Assembly (NCBI GenBank): GCA_029204225.1
Contig: MU831877.1
Coordinates: forward strand, 1 to 64,000
Origin: Diphasiastrum complanatum
Lineage: Eukaryota; Streptophyta; Lycopodiopsida; Lycopodiales; Lycopodiaceae
Length of the DNA stretch: 64,000 nucleotides
Direction of reading: 5' to 3'
The translations under genes were made by a program, and so were the position numbers. How positions within the stretch are numbered: the stretch's first letter is position 1; every line of letters begins with the position of its first letter. Of this stretch, positions 11,060-22,639 are shown one piece after another. Below the pieces are notes generated by a model. The model worked only from the letters and a program-made list of their open reading frames with translations. It ran no database searches and was not told the DNA's origin.

Positions 11060-12500
11060 AAACTGGTCCTCCTAATAATTTGTGGGTTCCTTTTCTTTTC
11101 TTTTTGTCAAAATGTTTGTCTTACTCTTGCTTTGGAATGGACCAAAGCTTAACTTTTAGTGAACTTTTCCTTCACTTGGATCTTTGCACTTGTATCTTTC
11201 TTGAAAACTGGGAATCTAATGTTATCCATGCCAGCTCCCATGTAGCTACATGACACTTTTGCACTCATGCGGGCAGATTGAAGTTGACGAATCAGGTTCT
11301 ACCATGTTTGATGCCATTGACCACGGACCACGGCCCCCTTTCGTCACCCCAACGGTTCGTACATCCAGACAAGCTTGTAGCCAACTAGCACTTGTCATGT
11401 GGAAAGTATTCATTGGACCGGTTTCCAAACCCATGGCAATGCAATGTCCTAGAGGGATGTGAGCTAGCATGTCCTAGCCAAAGGGAAAATGACATTCACA
11501 TTACCCTAGAGATTATCGTGTCCTCGGCAAAGGAAACATGAGATTCACATTAGCCTAGAGACTCCCATGCCATGGCGTCAGGAGAATAGATTCTTATTAG
11601 CCTAGGCCCTAGAGATGTTGAAAGCTCATCCATTCATTATATTTAATTTGTGTGGTATTTATGTCCTTTCGGCATAGATTCTTGCCATCTATATCAAGGA
11701 AAATCTTAGATGCTTGTCAAAACAAAATTTCCAAAGAAATATCTTCAAAGTGAAATTAATTGGTGGAACTCGGAATTGGTAGAAGGGCCCTTTGTGGCCC
11801 TTCCATAGTTGTGAGGTAAATGGGACTGATGTCTTCAACTCATTCACCTTAGGGACTGGAAGGCCTCACAATGCATGGCAATAGATTATTCTTTTGGGTT
11901 GAACAAACAATTCCTTCTAGAAACTTCTTTTAGATCCATCCACCCTAAACAAAAAAAAAATTGCTCGGATTTTTTTGTTTCATTTGTAAAAAAATCTAAT
12001 ATTCTCTTGAGTACTTTAAAGAGCTCTATTCTACACAACAGCGTGTGTTCTTAGAGAGAGGTACTATGTGCGTACAATCCAAACCGAAATGCCTTATTCC
12101 CCATTTGTCTCCTTTTGAAATAACAAGGAAATATTCAAAACAAAAAAAACAAAAAAAACAGAAATTATCGGGTCTTTATGCTTATATCAAAAGTAAAACC
12201 CCTCTGACAAGACTTTAAGGCCCTCAAGTTCATGCTACCTTGGGCATGGGACCTCGCACCTTTTAAAGTCCCCTAGATTTTTCTTGTAGATAAATGATTC
12301 TTCCAATGGCTCAAAGAAAGCATTGTCTTGGGTGTTTAATGAAGTTTGATGGCATCAAAGCTCAAGGGTCTTGAGTAGGTGTCCCAAGACAACTTCTTAA
12401 TAGAGTTGCAAGATACATCATTATTGAAATGTTTTGGCCTTGCTTTCCAATGCCAATTCTTGGTGTTAAAGTTAGTCAAGGAACTTTGTAAGCTATAAGC
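11060..12500. other. No gene recognised; contains a degenerate tandem repeat
   Basis: No domain-bearing reading frame is seen on either strand. Homopolymer runs and AT-rich spacer dominate. The only structure is the tandem repeat near 11470-11620. Confidence 0.55.
11470..11622. repeat. Degenerate ~50-bp tandem repeat, three units
   Basis: Three successive units share the pattern TCCTxGxCAAAGG...GATTCACATTAGCCTAGAGA. The first two are close to each other; the third (from about 11571) is more diverged. Confidence 0.6.
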
Positions 12501-12616
12501 CAAAATAAGGTTATGCTTCTTGGTTTCCAAGGGGAGGCTCGAACCTGGGACCAAAGAAACTTTGGATGCCAAGCTAACCAGTTGAGCCAACCCCGTTGGG
12601 TCAAAATAAGGTTATG
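12501..12616 (-). mobile_element. tRNA-derived retroposon (short SINE) with 15-bp target-site duplication
   Basis: An 86-base insert (12516-12601) is flanked by a perfect direct repeat CAAAATAAGGTTATG at 12501-12515 and 12602-12616. On the minus strand the insert carries a polymerase III A box (TGGCTCAACTGG followed by TTAGC) and a B box (GGTTCGAGCC) at tRNA spacing. It ends in a purine/A-rich tail, GGAAACCAAGAAG. The acceptor stem does not pair properly, so it is not a working tRNA gene. The long exact duplication indicates insertion by target-primed reverse transcription. Confidence 0.8.
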
Positions 12617-12721
12617 GCCCAAGTTACAATGTCATGAATGAGGTGTTACACATTCCATATCTGGTGAAGCAAATGTTGTTAGTAAGCAAAATCACAAAGT
12701 AATGGAATTGATGTGTAATTT

Positions 12722-12836
12722 TTATAACGAATTTGATTAACATGCCATTTCAAGCGCATAGTATAACAAAAACTAGGATGATTAACGAATTTGATTAACA
12801 TGCATTTCAAATGCAGAGTATAACAAAAACATGGTA
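12722..12836. repeat. Two-unit ~60-bp tandem repeat
   Basis: The block AACGAATTTGATTAACATGC...ATTTCAA...GCA...AGTATAACAAAAAC occurs twice in tandem, starting at about 12726 and 12785, with small differences. Confidence 0.75.
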
Positions 12837-12906
12837 AAGCTAGAAAAAGAGTAACATGAATTAAAGCTACCAAATATTTATAAGCGAATGTTTTTTTGAA
12901 GTTTTC

Positions 12907-13265
12907 TCATATGCATGATCGTCGTTTTAGGTACCAATATTTGCACGAGCCTGAAGGATGACCAACCAAGTTGTTGCAAAGTTTCATGTTTTGAGATTTG
13001 TACATCTTGATATGAAAATTCTCTAATCTATCTACAATCGAACAATCTTCGACAATTTCTAGTACGTCAACATGAAAGGCATTAAAAAAACTAGAATACG
13101 TCTTGGGTAAAAGCATTTTTTTGGGTGGCTTTTGAGTGTGTTCTTGCACACGCCTATTGAAGTCGGTAGTTTGTCTGATGTAAACCAATTTGCCGACACA
13201 TGATGCTATTTTGTATAGTGTGATGTGCTCCTTTGTGGCCTTTTTGAAGGTGGAGGCGAGGGGTC
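12907..13265 (-). CDS. GIY-YIG nuclease domain exon
   Basis: The reading LYKIASCVGKLVYIRQTTDF followed by NRRVQEH matches the start of the GIY-YIG nuclease fold: the first Tyr in LYKI, the second in VYIR, and the conserved Arg in NRR. DVLEIVEDCSIVDRLENFHI supplies the conserved Glu in ENFHI. The Gly of YIG is replaced by Arg. A strong acceptor (TTTTCTTGCAG) ends at 13266, so this is best read as a last exon of about 119 residues. An upstream exon starting MDLQILQQTTQPP (ATG at 13415) with donor GAG-GTATTC lies nearby, but its phase does not fit this frame. Such domains occur in Penelope-like retroelements, homing nucleases and repair proteins; no reverse transcriptase is seen next to it. Confidence 0.6.
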
Positions 13266-13542
13266 CTGCAAGAAAAATGTCATTTTCATTATGAGGTTCC
13301 TTATGGTGGAACAAGATTCATGTTGAATTGAAGAACACAGATTATAGTTTTGCATGAATACCTCGATGCTCGAAGATGGTGGTTGAGTTGTTTGTTGCAG
13401 AATTTGGAGATCCATGAGCTTCTATTTGTCAGTACGCAATGAATATTTAGATGCACAATAAGTTGCATGCATAATAACGTAATTTAGAGTCGTTGCAAAT
13501 TGCAAACCTGTGAATCAGTTGTTGTAATGGTTGGTGTGTCAA

Positions 13543-13924
<382 letters not shown>

Positions 13925-15033
13925 ACAACTTGTAAAAATGCTTTAGAAATCTTAGAAACACATGGAAATCATAACATTTTCATAAGATGAAAATGTCAAT
14001 AACAAATGTGTAGAACACCTGATCAAACAAATCTCAATTCTACTAACAAAGTGCACAGTTTACTTGACAAAGGATGAGAAATGAACGCGAACTCGAAACA
14101 TTTCTATTCACGATCAACCTCGAAGAATTTGTGAAACAGTTTCTACGTTTCTAGAATGGTCAGCATGTAATATGCCTAGCAACATAGTTTGTTGGGATTA
14201 TCAATCTTGGGCAGTAATTTTTGTCTTCCAGTCAAAAGACATGACAAATTTCTACATACAAATATTTCTGTTATTTCTTAAATTTTGTGAACCAGTCATC
14301 TTATTATATTGTGCTTTAGCAACACTCTAACGAAAGAGTGATTCCAGCAAGCTAATTATTCTGTTACCATTTCACTATTTTCTCCATATTTTTTTGGTAT
14401 TTTCTACCGAAAGATGTGGGCAAATAGGTCTGTTGTATTGGAAGATATCTTGAATAATAGCATTGCTAATCATACATCATATTAAGGTGGTTGATGCACT
14501 CACATAAAGTATAGAGTATATTGCAAGAGTGCCACTTTACACAATGGGGTGCTCTGACACTAAAACATAAGTCTCAAAAAAATTCTCACTTTAAAAAAAA
14601 AAATCACCTCTAATGCAAAAATTAATATCGTTTAAGTGAGCTAAAGACTACCACAAACAAGACCTGAGAAATAAATTCAGCTTATTCCGGTGGGAGATTA
14701 TCTGGGTATAAATGATAAAAGGAATGCAACAATTTCTCTGCATTGTACTGTAAGAATTTTCAAAAAATGGTCAAGGCTTCAAAACTTTAAGAATGCAGTA
14801 GAGATTTGAGATGAGAGAGAGAGAGAATGTAGGTTGTAGAGAAAAACTGAATCTTGTTTTGATTGGGCCACGTGTGCCCTAAACCTTCATCGACAGTGAG
14901 CAGCTGACGGGCAGTTGAAAGGGCAACTTCCAGAATGTTCATGACCTAGAAAGTTCTAGAGAGACAACTCTAGCGATGTATAGAGAGAGAGAGAGATAAC
15001 CTAGAGAGAGAGAGATAAGCGAGAGCATGAGTA

Positions 15034-15260
15034 GCAGCGATGGCTGATCGGGAGAGAGAGACGAGCAGCAGGCAGTATCGGGAGAGAGAGAGAGCGAGGA
15101 GCAGCATGAGGATGGTTGATCCAGAGAGAGAGGAGCAGAAGCAGTATTGGGAGAGAGAGCGAGCGAGGAGCGGCACGAGGATGGCTGATCTAGAGAGAGA
15201 GAGGAGCATCAGCAAGATCGGGAGAAAGATCGAGTGAGGAGCAGCAGGAGGATGGATGAT
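15034..15260. repeat. ~71-bp GA-rich minisatellite, three units plus a partial
   Basis: Units begin at about 15034, 15106 and 15175, with a partial one at 15246. Each has the pattern GATGGNTGATC, a GA run, GAGCAGnAGCAnnATCGGGAG and a second GA run ending GAGGAGC. The array passes directly into the pure GA tract at 15265. Confidence 0.75.
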
Positions 15261-15261
15261 C

Positions 15262-15412
<151 letters not shown>

Positions 15413-15543
15413 CCCACACACTGCTTGTATTTCAAGAACAATGCACAATACAAAGAGAGAGTGACTGATGATACGTGAGAGAAAGGAATTTATGCCTTTC
15501 ATAAAATAACCTCTTAGCACTAGCCTTGTCCACATTAGATCTC

Positions 15544-15949
15544 TGTTTCTTACAGATATCTGTATTCTCTGTCTCTCTTCATTTTTCCTTATTCTTCTTA
15601 CATGGTTATGATCCAGAGAGGATTGTTTAACTGTGTAGAATTTACAAGATAGCTAAACGTAGAATCACAAGATTAGGTAGCGCTAATCAACTTAGTCTTC
15701 GTTGTTGCTATTCGTTTCAGCTGGGCATGAAGCCCGTTGAGTTGCCAGCTGGCAGCGCGAAGGATTTCTCTTCGTTTGTTTTGTTCTTTTCGTTTTGCGG
15801 TCCTGGAGGTGTGTTTACAATTCGCGATTGATTCGCGAATCGTTTGTGCTTCGAGTCAAAGACACGTTGACTATCGCGAATTGTTCTCGTTCAACCTTCG
15901 TGTCTTGTTCGTGCTGCGACAAAGTTGTAGGAGTTCACCATTTCTGACA
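15544..15949 (-). repeat. Lone Copia-1-family LTR, inverted
   Basis: The reverse complement begins TGTCAGAAATGG and ends GTAAGAAACA, giving TG...CA ends over 406 bases. Its first part matches 20972-21261, the start of the 3' LTR of Copia-1. It continues further than that truncated copy, so it shows the full LTR. The two flanking pentamers do not match, so a clean insertion is not supported; it sits at a breakpoint within a family C LTR. Confidence 0.75.
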
Positions 15950-16379
15950 AAGTGTGCCCTACTTTCTGAAGGATATTTGACGGCATGCTATTTGAAGAAT
16001 ATTTTGATCAAGAGGAACTATTGATTTGAAAGGTTGTGAGAAGATCAGTCCTAATTATAGAATGAGCAAAATTTCAACGATGAAGTTTTTTCGTTTGCTT
16101 TAATTCTGAACTTTCGTAATGCTGACAAAACAACGAAGACAACATTTCAAAATAAAGTTTTTGTGTCATATATCTTACCTTATAAAACAGCCTAATCTTG
16201 CAAAGTGAAATGCTCCAAAATCACAATGAAGCTTCAACCCCTCCAATTATGTTGAAGTAGCTGAAGAATTAATTTTTTATGCTATGCTACTAAAGAACAA
16301 ATTTGTATTAAGGTATCTTAATGCAGGATAGATTTAGGACATTGACTGCATTCAGTGTATGTAAGATGTAATTGCATAG
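15950..16379. other. No feature recognised
   Basis: AT-rich sequence between the lone inverted LTR and the second family C fragment. There is no coding signature and no similarity to other parts of the window that I could see. Confidence 0.5.
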
Positions 16380-16573
16380 ATTCTGAGATGTACAAGAAAT
16401 GGAGTGAATTGTTATGTAAAGAAAATGTGTAGCGAAAGTGTGCTCTGGTGATTTTCAAGTCATAATATAAGAACTCTAGCAAAGCTATATAAGGAAGTTG
16501 TTAGAATTGTTAATGGATGATGCTACTTTGTTAGCTATTTATGGTCATACTTGAAATGTACACATTAACATGA
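16380..16573 (+). repeat. Family C 3' internal end and first ~74 bases of its LTR
   Basis: A direct copy of 6061-6256. The LTR starts at 16499 (TGTTAGAATTG) and the similarity ends after ACATTAACATGA. The rest of that LTR is found inverted at 14568-15543. Confidence 0.75.
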
Positions 16574-16974
16574 GACATAGCGAATAGAGTAAGAAAGCAA
16601 AAAATACCATAGCTGTGCATGAAAGTCTGCCAACGAGCAGAACATAGCGAAAGAGTAGAGAGTCAATCCGCCAACGAGCGAGACATTGACGATCTTGCTC
16701 TAAAACCAAACTGACAATATAATCACTCTATTTCGTGTATCTCTTGGTCTTGTGCTGTGTGTCTTGATTGCTAGAAGAAAATATATTCTGTGATGCATAG
16801 TCGAGTGTCTGGGATCCCGTAAGAGCTTTTGCACAAAAAGAAAATTCAAAGACAGAAAATTGTTCGCGAATCAGAATAGAGGACGAACACAAAACACAAA
16901 GAAAAAAAGAGCTTCCGCGACATACAGGTTATCACTACTGATATCCCAACAGTGATTCTTCCAGACAACACAAT

Positions 16975-18250
16975 ATGGCTACGACAATCCAGACCAGAGT
17001 AGCAATCAGTCTTGATGGTGCAAATTACAGAATCTGGAAATTCAAAATCAAAACACTCTGAAAGGGCGAAGGCATCTGGTCGGTGACCGAGCTCTCAGAG
17101 GTGCAGCCTCCAGAGGGAGACCCGAGGAGAGCTGAATGGATCAGAAAGGATGAGCGCACAATGGCGATCATCGTTTCGTCCATAAATGAAGATCTACTCG
17201 TGCAGATTGAAGACTGCGAATGCAGCCATGCAGCGTGAGAAAGATTAAAGCAGAAGTATGAAGTGAGGATTGCAGCTTCAGTCATGCACCTCCACAATTA
17301 GCTGCAATCCATACGGTGGGATGGCAACCAGTTAGATCAGCATGTTGAGAAGATTAGAACGATCTTCACTCAACTCGCTACATCAGGATAGGAGCACCAA
17401 GTCCCAGCACCACAACAGTTGATGTACTTCATGAAATCTCTATCGACGTCCTATCAGCCGCTGAGAATGCTCATATTGAGTCTACCAGATATGACATTCG
17501 ACAAAGCAGTCAGTCTTGTCGCTAATGAGAGACTGATGAGAGACGAAGGAGAGGGAAGCAGTGATCAAGAGAAGGCTCTCTTCACGAAAGGAAGGAAGAA
17601 GAACAAAAACAAACCAAGATTCAAGACGACAAAGTCCTCGAATCAGCAATCTTCTTCCTACGATCACTGCCACAAACCAGACCATATGGCCAACAAATGC
17701 TGGTTCAATCCAGCAATACATTGCATGCACTGCAATAAGAAAGGGCATTCTGCATATGACTGCAGATTCAACCCAAAAAAAAAAAAACAAAGCTTAAAAG
17801 GCAAATGTTGCAGAGTCATCAAAAGATGCTGAAAGAGGTGACGAAGCTTTCACGATACTTGATGAAGCTTCGACAAGCTACTCTGAACACGACTACGATG
17901 TAGTCATCGATTCAGGAGCAACATCTCACATAACATGCAACAAGAATATCAGAGTGGATGAACTCGAAAACGACAAAGTAGTGATTCTAGGCGATGGAAA
18001 CAGACACAATGTCAAAGGCATCGACTCTCTATAGCTACGAACACTGTTAGGCCAAGCAGAGCTGCCAGGAGCACTCTATGTGCCCTCACTCAGAAAGGAT
18101 CTGTTATCTGTATCCAAGATGGCAGATCTAGGCATTCGAGTTTTGTTCGATGGCAACACTTGTCGTATGATCGAGAAAACAACAAAAAAGTTGCTGACGG
18201 TCAGATGCAGAGAAGGAAATCTCTACCAAGCCAAAATAATCAGCAACTCT
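16975..18250 (+). pseudogene. Copia-1 gag and protease region
   Basis: From ATG at 16975 the reading starts MATTIQTRVAISLDGANYRI, a plant copia gag N-terminus, and continues with several in-frame stops to the nucleic-acid-binding region at about 17650-17775. Of its two zinc knuckles, the second (CMHCNKKGHSAYDC) is intact, whereas the first has lost its leading Cys (Tyr in its place). A run of about 12 A at 17777-17788 follows, with a frameshift. The protease site survives as VIDSGATSHITC near 17905. The region then runs to the pre-integrase domain (LPSLRKDLLSVSKMA, about 18085). Confidence 0.85.
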
Positions 18251-18960
18251 GAAAGCATATGAAATGCTTTAGAAAACGAAGATCAACTCTGGCATAGTAG
18301 AATGTATCATCTGAACATGCGGAGCCTGTATGACATGAGTAGAAAGGACATTGTCACAGGTCTCAATATTTCAAGGCCAGAGGCTGAGTTCTGCGAAGCT
18401 TGTCAGAAAGACAAGCAACATCGGAATCCATTCACACATGAGGGAAGAAGAGCCAAAGAAGTTCTTGAGCTCATCCACTCTGATGTGTGTGGACCGATGA
18501 AAACATATTCACTCTCAACTTTGAGATATTTTCTGACGTTCATAGATGATTACAGCCGATCTACTACTTGAAGAAGAAATCCGATGTATTCGATTCTTTC
18601 AAGTAGTTTGTGGCATTCGCAGAGCGACACCCCTCGAAAAAGATACAAATCCTTAGATCTGACAATGGGGGTGAATACAAAGCACAGGATTCTCAAGATT
18701 CTGCGAAGAACAAGGGATCGAACACCAGTTCACTCCTACATACACACCAGAATACAACGGTGTGGCAGAAAGAAGAAACAGAACGCTAGTCGAAGGAGCC
18801 AGATGCATGATGGCATAGGCTCAATTGCCAGATCAATTATGGGCTGAGGCAATAGCTGCAGCTGTACACCTGTAGAACAAATCTACAACGACAGTGCTGG
18901 AGAACAAAACACCATACGAAATGGACAGGCAGAAAGCCTGATCTGTCATACGTATGCGTG
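18251..18960 (+). pseudogene. Copia-1 integrase, frameshifted
   Basis: About 18290-18420 gives the His/Cys pre-integrase motif (LWHSRMYHLNM...CEACQKDKQHR). LIHSDVCGPM near 18475 carries the first catalytic Asp and is followed by FLTFIDDYSR. Beyond 18570 the frame is broken at least twice, but traces such as a SDNGGEY-like stretch (18655-18680) and NGVAERRN-like residues (about 18755-18780) remain in other frames. It is non-functional. Confidence 0.8.
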
Positions 18961-20962
18961 TTTGGATGTGCAGCATACAAGCACATTCCAAAGGAAAAGA
19001 GAAACAAGCTCGATGACAAATCCGAACAAACAATCATGGTCAGCTACTCGAACGGAACACATGTGTATAGACTCTACGATCCAACCACGAAGAAGGTTGT
19101 TTCGAGCAGAGATGTGAAGTTCGACGAGTCCACATTCCCTGGACTGAAAGACGAAAGAGGCCATGAGATCTTCACACTGCTGCCTATTCAAGAGGGAGAT
19201 CGAGGACATACATCAAATCATAATCCAGAGCCCCAGATTCCAGAGCAGCAGGAAGCAGAGGATCGACCCCACAAACAAGAAATGTTCAAGCAGCAACGAA
19301 ATGAACCTTGAAGGTTAACAAGACAAAGAAGACCTCCAGACCACTGTTTTGACAATCTTCAATGGAGTGAAGACACGTAGTTCGAGTATTGTAGCTTCAC
19401 AGAAGAGCCAGCAACATACCAAGAAGCTATCAAGAGTCCAGAGGGAGAATTCTGGAACCAGAAAATGTCAGAGGAGATCGAGTCGATGAGGCAAAATGAG
19501 GCATGGACATTAGAGCCACTGCCAAAAAACAAGAAAATAGTCGACTGCAAGTGGGTATACAAGAGAAAGCTAAAATCAGATGGCACTATTGGCTGCTACA
19601 AGGCAAGGCTTGTTGCAAAGGGCTACATGCAGAGATATGGTGTCTACTATTTCGACACATATTCGCTCATGGTGAAGATGACAAGCATAAGACTACTCCT
19701 TGCATATGCCACATAGTACAAGCTGGAAATTCACCAGAGAGACGTAAAAACAGCCTTTCTCCACGGAGATCTAGAGGAGTAAATCTTCATGAAGCAACCT
19801 GAAGGCTATGAAGACCCCGACAACAAACAATATGTCTATCGATTATAGAGATGCATATACGGTCTAAAACAGGCATCACGGGCTTGGTACAAAAAGCTTG
19901 ATGGTCTTCTAAAGTCTCTAGACTTCAACCCTACTTTATCAGACTGTAATGTATACATCAAAAGAGTAGGAAAGGATTTTGTGATACCGACCATTTTCAT
20001 GAATGATTTGTTGATGATAGGAAATTCCTTGATGCTGATCAAAGACACGAAGAGTCAGATATTTGAAAGCTACGAAATCACAGATCTTGGAGAAGCAACA
20101 AAATGCCTAGGGCTGGAGATCAGAAGAGATCGAACAAATGACGAAATACACTTGAGTCAGTCAGAATACGCCAGAAAAGTGCTGAAGCAATACCACATGA
20201 TGGACTGCAAAGAAAAAGCCACACCAATGATAGCTGGAGCCAAGCTCACGAAACAGGATTACCCAAAAACAGAAGAGGAAGAACAAAAGATGACAGATAT
20301 ACCCTACCAAAACTTAATCGGGAGTCTGATGTACTTGACAATTTAACCAGATTGGATCTGGCCTTCTCTGTTTACGCATTGAGCCAATTCTATTCCAATT
20401 CTGGTCTAACACATTGGCAAATGGCCAAATGAATCCTACAATATCTAAAGGGTACCCAGAATATTGGACTAACCTACAGAGCTAGAAACGAGGAGAAAGG
20501 ATGCGAGCTGGGCAAGCTGCAAGGATGACAACAAGTCCATTACTGGAGGATGTACAATAGTGTGCAGAGCTGCAGTCAGCTGGATATGCAAAAAGCAAAC
20601 CCTGATAGCTCAATCCTCTTGCAAAGTTGAGTATATCATAGCCTCAAAAGTGGTGAATGAGGTAGTGTGGCTGCGGATGATGTTGGAGGCAATCGGGATA
20701 CCATAGAAGGGGCCAAGCACGATGATGATGGACTCCCAGAGTGCCATCTATCTTTCCCAGGATCCTGTCTTCTATTCAAAGACGAAATACATTCTTCTGA
20801 AGTACCATCACATTCGAGATTTGATCTCGAAAGGAGAGCTCCAGTTCCAGTTCATAAAATCAGAAAGTATGATCGCAGATCTCCTCACGAAACCGCTCGA
20901 CAAGCCACTCTTTACCAAGCAAAGAGAGGCAATTGGATTAAACAAACAAAGCTGCAAGGTTC
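18950..20962 (+). pseudogene. Copia-1 reverse transcriptase and RNase H
   Basis: The C-terminal integrase region gives VFGCAAYKHIPKEKR. RT starts near 19500 (WTLEPLPKNKKIVDCKWVYK), then KARLVAKGYMQRYGVYYFDT, RDVKTAFLHGDLEE and IYGLKQASRAWYKKL. The catalytic YVDD box reads FMND at 19996-20007, so the first Asp is Asn. RNase H follows with CKDDNKSITGG, DSQSAIYLSQD and the end motif MIADLLTKPLDKP. There are in-frame stops in RT at about 19714, 19780 and 19846, and another at 20343. The altered catalytic box alone would abolish polymerase activity. Confidence 0.85.
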
Positions 20963-20971
20963 AAGAGGGAG

Positions 20972-21261
20972 TTTCAGAAATGGTGAACTCCTACAACTTT
21001 GTCGCAACATGAACAAGACACGAAGGTTGAATGAGAACAATTTGCGACCATCAATATGTCTTTGACTCGAAGCACGAACGATTCGCAAATCAATCGCGAA
21101 TCGTAAACATACCTATAGGACCACAAAACAAAAAGAATGAAACAAACGAAGAGAAATCCTTCGCACTGCCAGCTGGCAGCTCAACGGGCTTCATGCCCAG
21201 CTGAAACAAATAGCAACGACGGAGACTAACTAACTAGTTGATTAGCATTAACTATTCTTGT
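20972..21261 (+). repeat. Copia-1 3' LTR, truncated by Copia-2
   Basis: Starts TTTCAGAAATGG (TG changed to TT relative to the inverted copy) right after the polypurine tract. It matches the lone LTR at 15544-15949 in inverse orientation and lacks a stretch of about 20-30 bases near its end. It passes without a gap into the Copia-2 LTR fragment. Confidence 0.8.
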
Positions 21262-21881
21262 AAATGTCAATAACAGGCTTGTAAAAACTCGTGGCATATC
21301 ACATGCAATTATTATAAGTGATCCATAGTGACATGCAAGGCATGCACAAAGTGAATTGGACACATGCATGATGATTTGTACAATTCTAGTTGAAAATTTG
21401 ACACTTGGCAAAAGTAGGTAGAAATGCATGTATGTAAAGTGACAAATGTCACTAATTCTCTAGTTTTCACTTATAGATGTGGATGGAAGTTGAATGGAGA
21501 TGGTTCTACCTTGAGCTACTTCAAACTCCATAAATATGTGTAGACTCTCTCATAATTTTTTATGAAGAACCAAGCTTTGAAGCTATTCCATGTCATTTTG
21601 GATCTACACTTTCATTTGCTTGAATTTTGCTCTCTCTTTCTCTCTCTAACTCAAGTAGAGGCTTATGCTAATGCATTAAGTTCTTGTACTTCTTCTCTCT
21701 TGTTTTTCAGAGCAATCATTCTTGATTCTTAGCATGCTAGATTGTGATTTAGCCATAAAATCTTGTAGTAGATCTTGGCATCCATTCTAGAATCGATTTA
21801 TGTGCTAAACACAAAGCTTAACAAGATCATTCACACTTGAGGATCATTCCCCACACATGTAAGCTTGCTAGAATTTTATCA
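21262..21881 (+). repeat. Copia-2 5' LTR, missing its first ~178 bases
   Basis: Aligns with 26766-27385 from AAATGTCAATAA to GAATTTTATCA. The stretch equivalent to 26591-26765 is absent. A short CT-rich run (TGCTCTCTCTTTCTCTCTCT) lies near 21630, at the place where the lone LTR has a 135-base TC tract. Confidence 0.9.
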
Positions 21882-21894
21882 TGGTAATAGAGCC
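21882..21894 (+). other. Copia-2 primer-binding site
   Basis: TGGTAATAGAGCC follows the LTR end directly and differs at two positions from the initiator tRNA-Met type TGGTATCAGAGCC. Confidence 0.75.
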
Positions 21895-22639
21895 AAATTA
21901 AGCTTTGCATGCTATTATCTTTGATTGTGCAAGAATTTGTGAGCCCAGTTCAAGCAAAAAGGCTGTTTATCACGTTTCTTTACATTTTCTTGAAAAGTGT
22001 TTGGATCAAAGAGGATAGAAACTAGATTTTCAAATCAAAATTGACACTGTACGGAATTTTGGAATTCCGCACGTGTGAAAATCAGAGATTTTCAAACCTC
22101 TAATTGGTCCAAAAATATTGATGTTATAGCTTGATGGAAAGCTTATGAATGTACTTTCCATTGCAATTGATCTCAAATCAATCTGATGTGTCTATCAAGA
22201 GTTATAAGCTCTTAAAGAGGGTAGGGAGAGGTCCAAAAATTGAGTGACCACTTTTTGATTTGATTCAATTTAGTTTGATTCATAATCCATTGTTTTGAGT
22301 ATTCAACACAAGAAACTGAAGATCAAGACAAAGTTTGATGTTACTAAACACTTTTGAGCCTTCTTTGAATCATTAGTGTTTTCTTTTGTAGCATCTAACA
22401 CGTGCCAAAAGTAGAATAAAAACTTGTCTATGTTTCTCAATCCATTTTGAGAGACTGATCTAGATTATCTTGTTTTGTGGAATATTTGAGATCTATCTCA
22501 AATACAGTTGCAAGTTTTCACATAGGATTGGTAGCACACCCTTGAAAATTCCTATAGTGAAAGAGAGTAGCAACATCAAGTCTGTTTGGAACAAGCTCAA
22601 ACCTATAATTGTCCAATAACAAGAAGTCTTCACAATATG

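Larger units (their letters stand above)
16575..21261 (+). mobile_element. Copia-1: Ty1/copia retrotransposon, decayed and 3'-truncated
   Basis: Contains gag with zinc knuckles, protease remnant, integrase, reverse transcriptase and RNase H in copia order. A degraded primer-site candidate with an insertion (TGGGATCCCGTAAGAGC) lies at about 16812. The polypurine tract AAGAGGGAG is at 20963-20971 and is followed by 290 bases of 3' LTR, which stops where Copia-2 begins. No upstream segment matches that LTR, so the 5' LTR is lost or replaced. Many stops look like CAG to TAG or TGG to TGA/TAG changes, the C-to-T pattern expected after DNA methylation. Confidence 0.85.

Noticed and set aside
12528-12598. 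Functional tRNA gene
   Set aside because: A and B boxes are good, but the acceptor stem does not pair and the block is a short insert with target duplication.
16812-16828. A clear 5' LTR end and primer site for Copia-1
   Set aside because: TGGGATCCCGTAAGAGC only resembles a primer site with an insertion, and the preceding sequence does not match the 3' LTR, so no 5' LTR was annotated.
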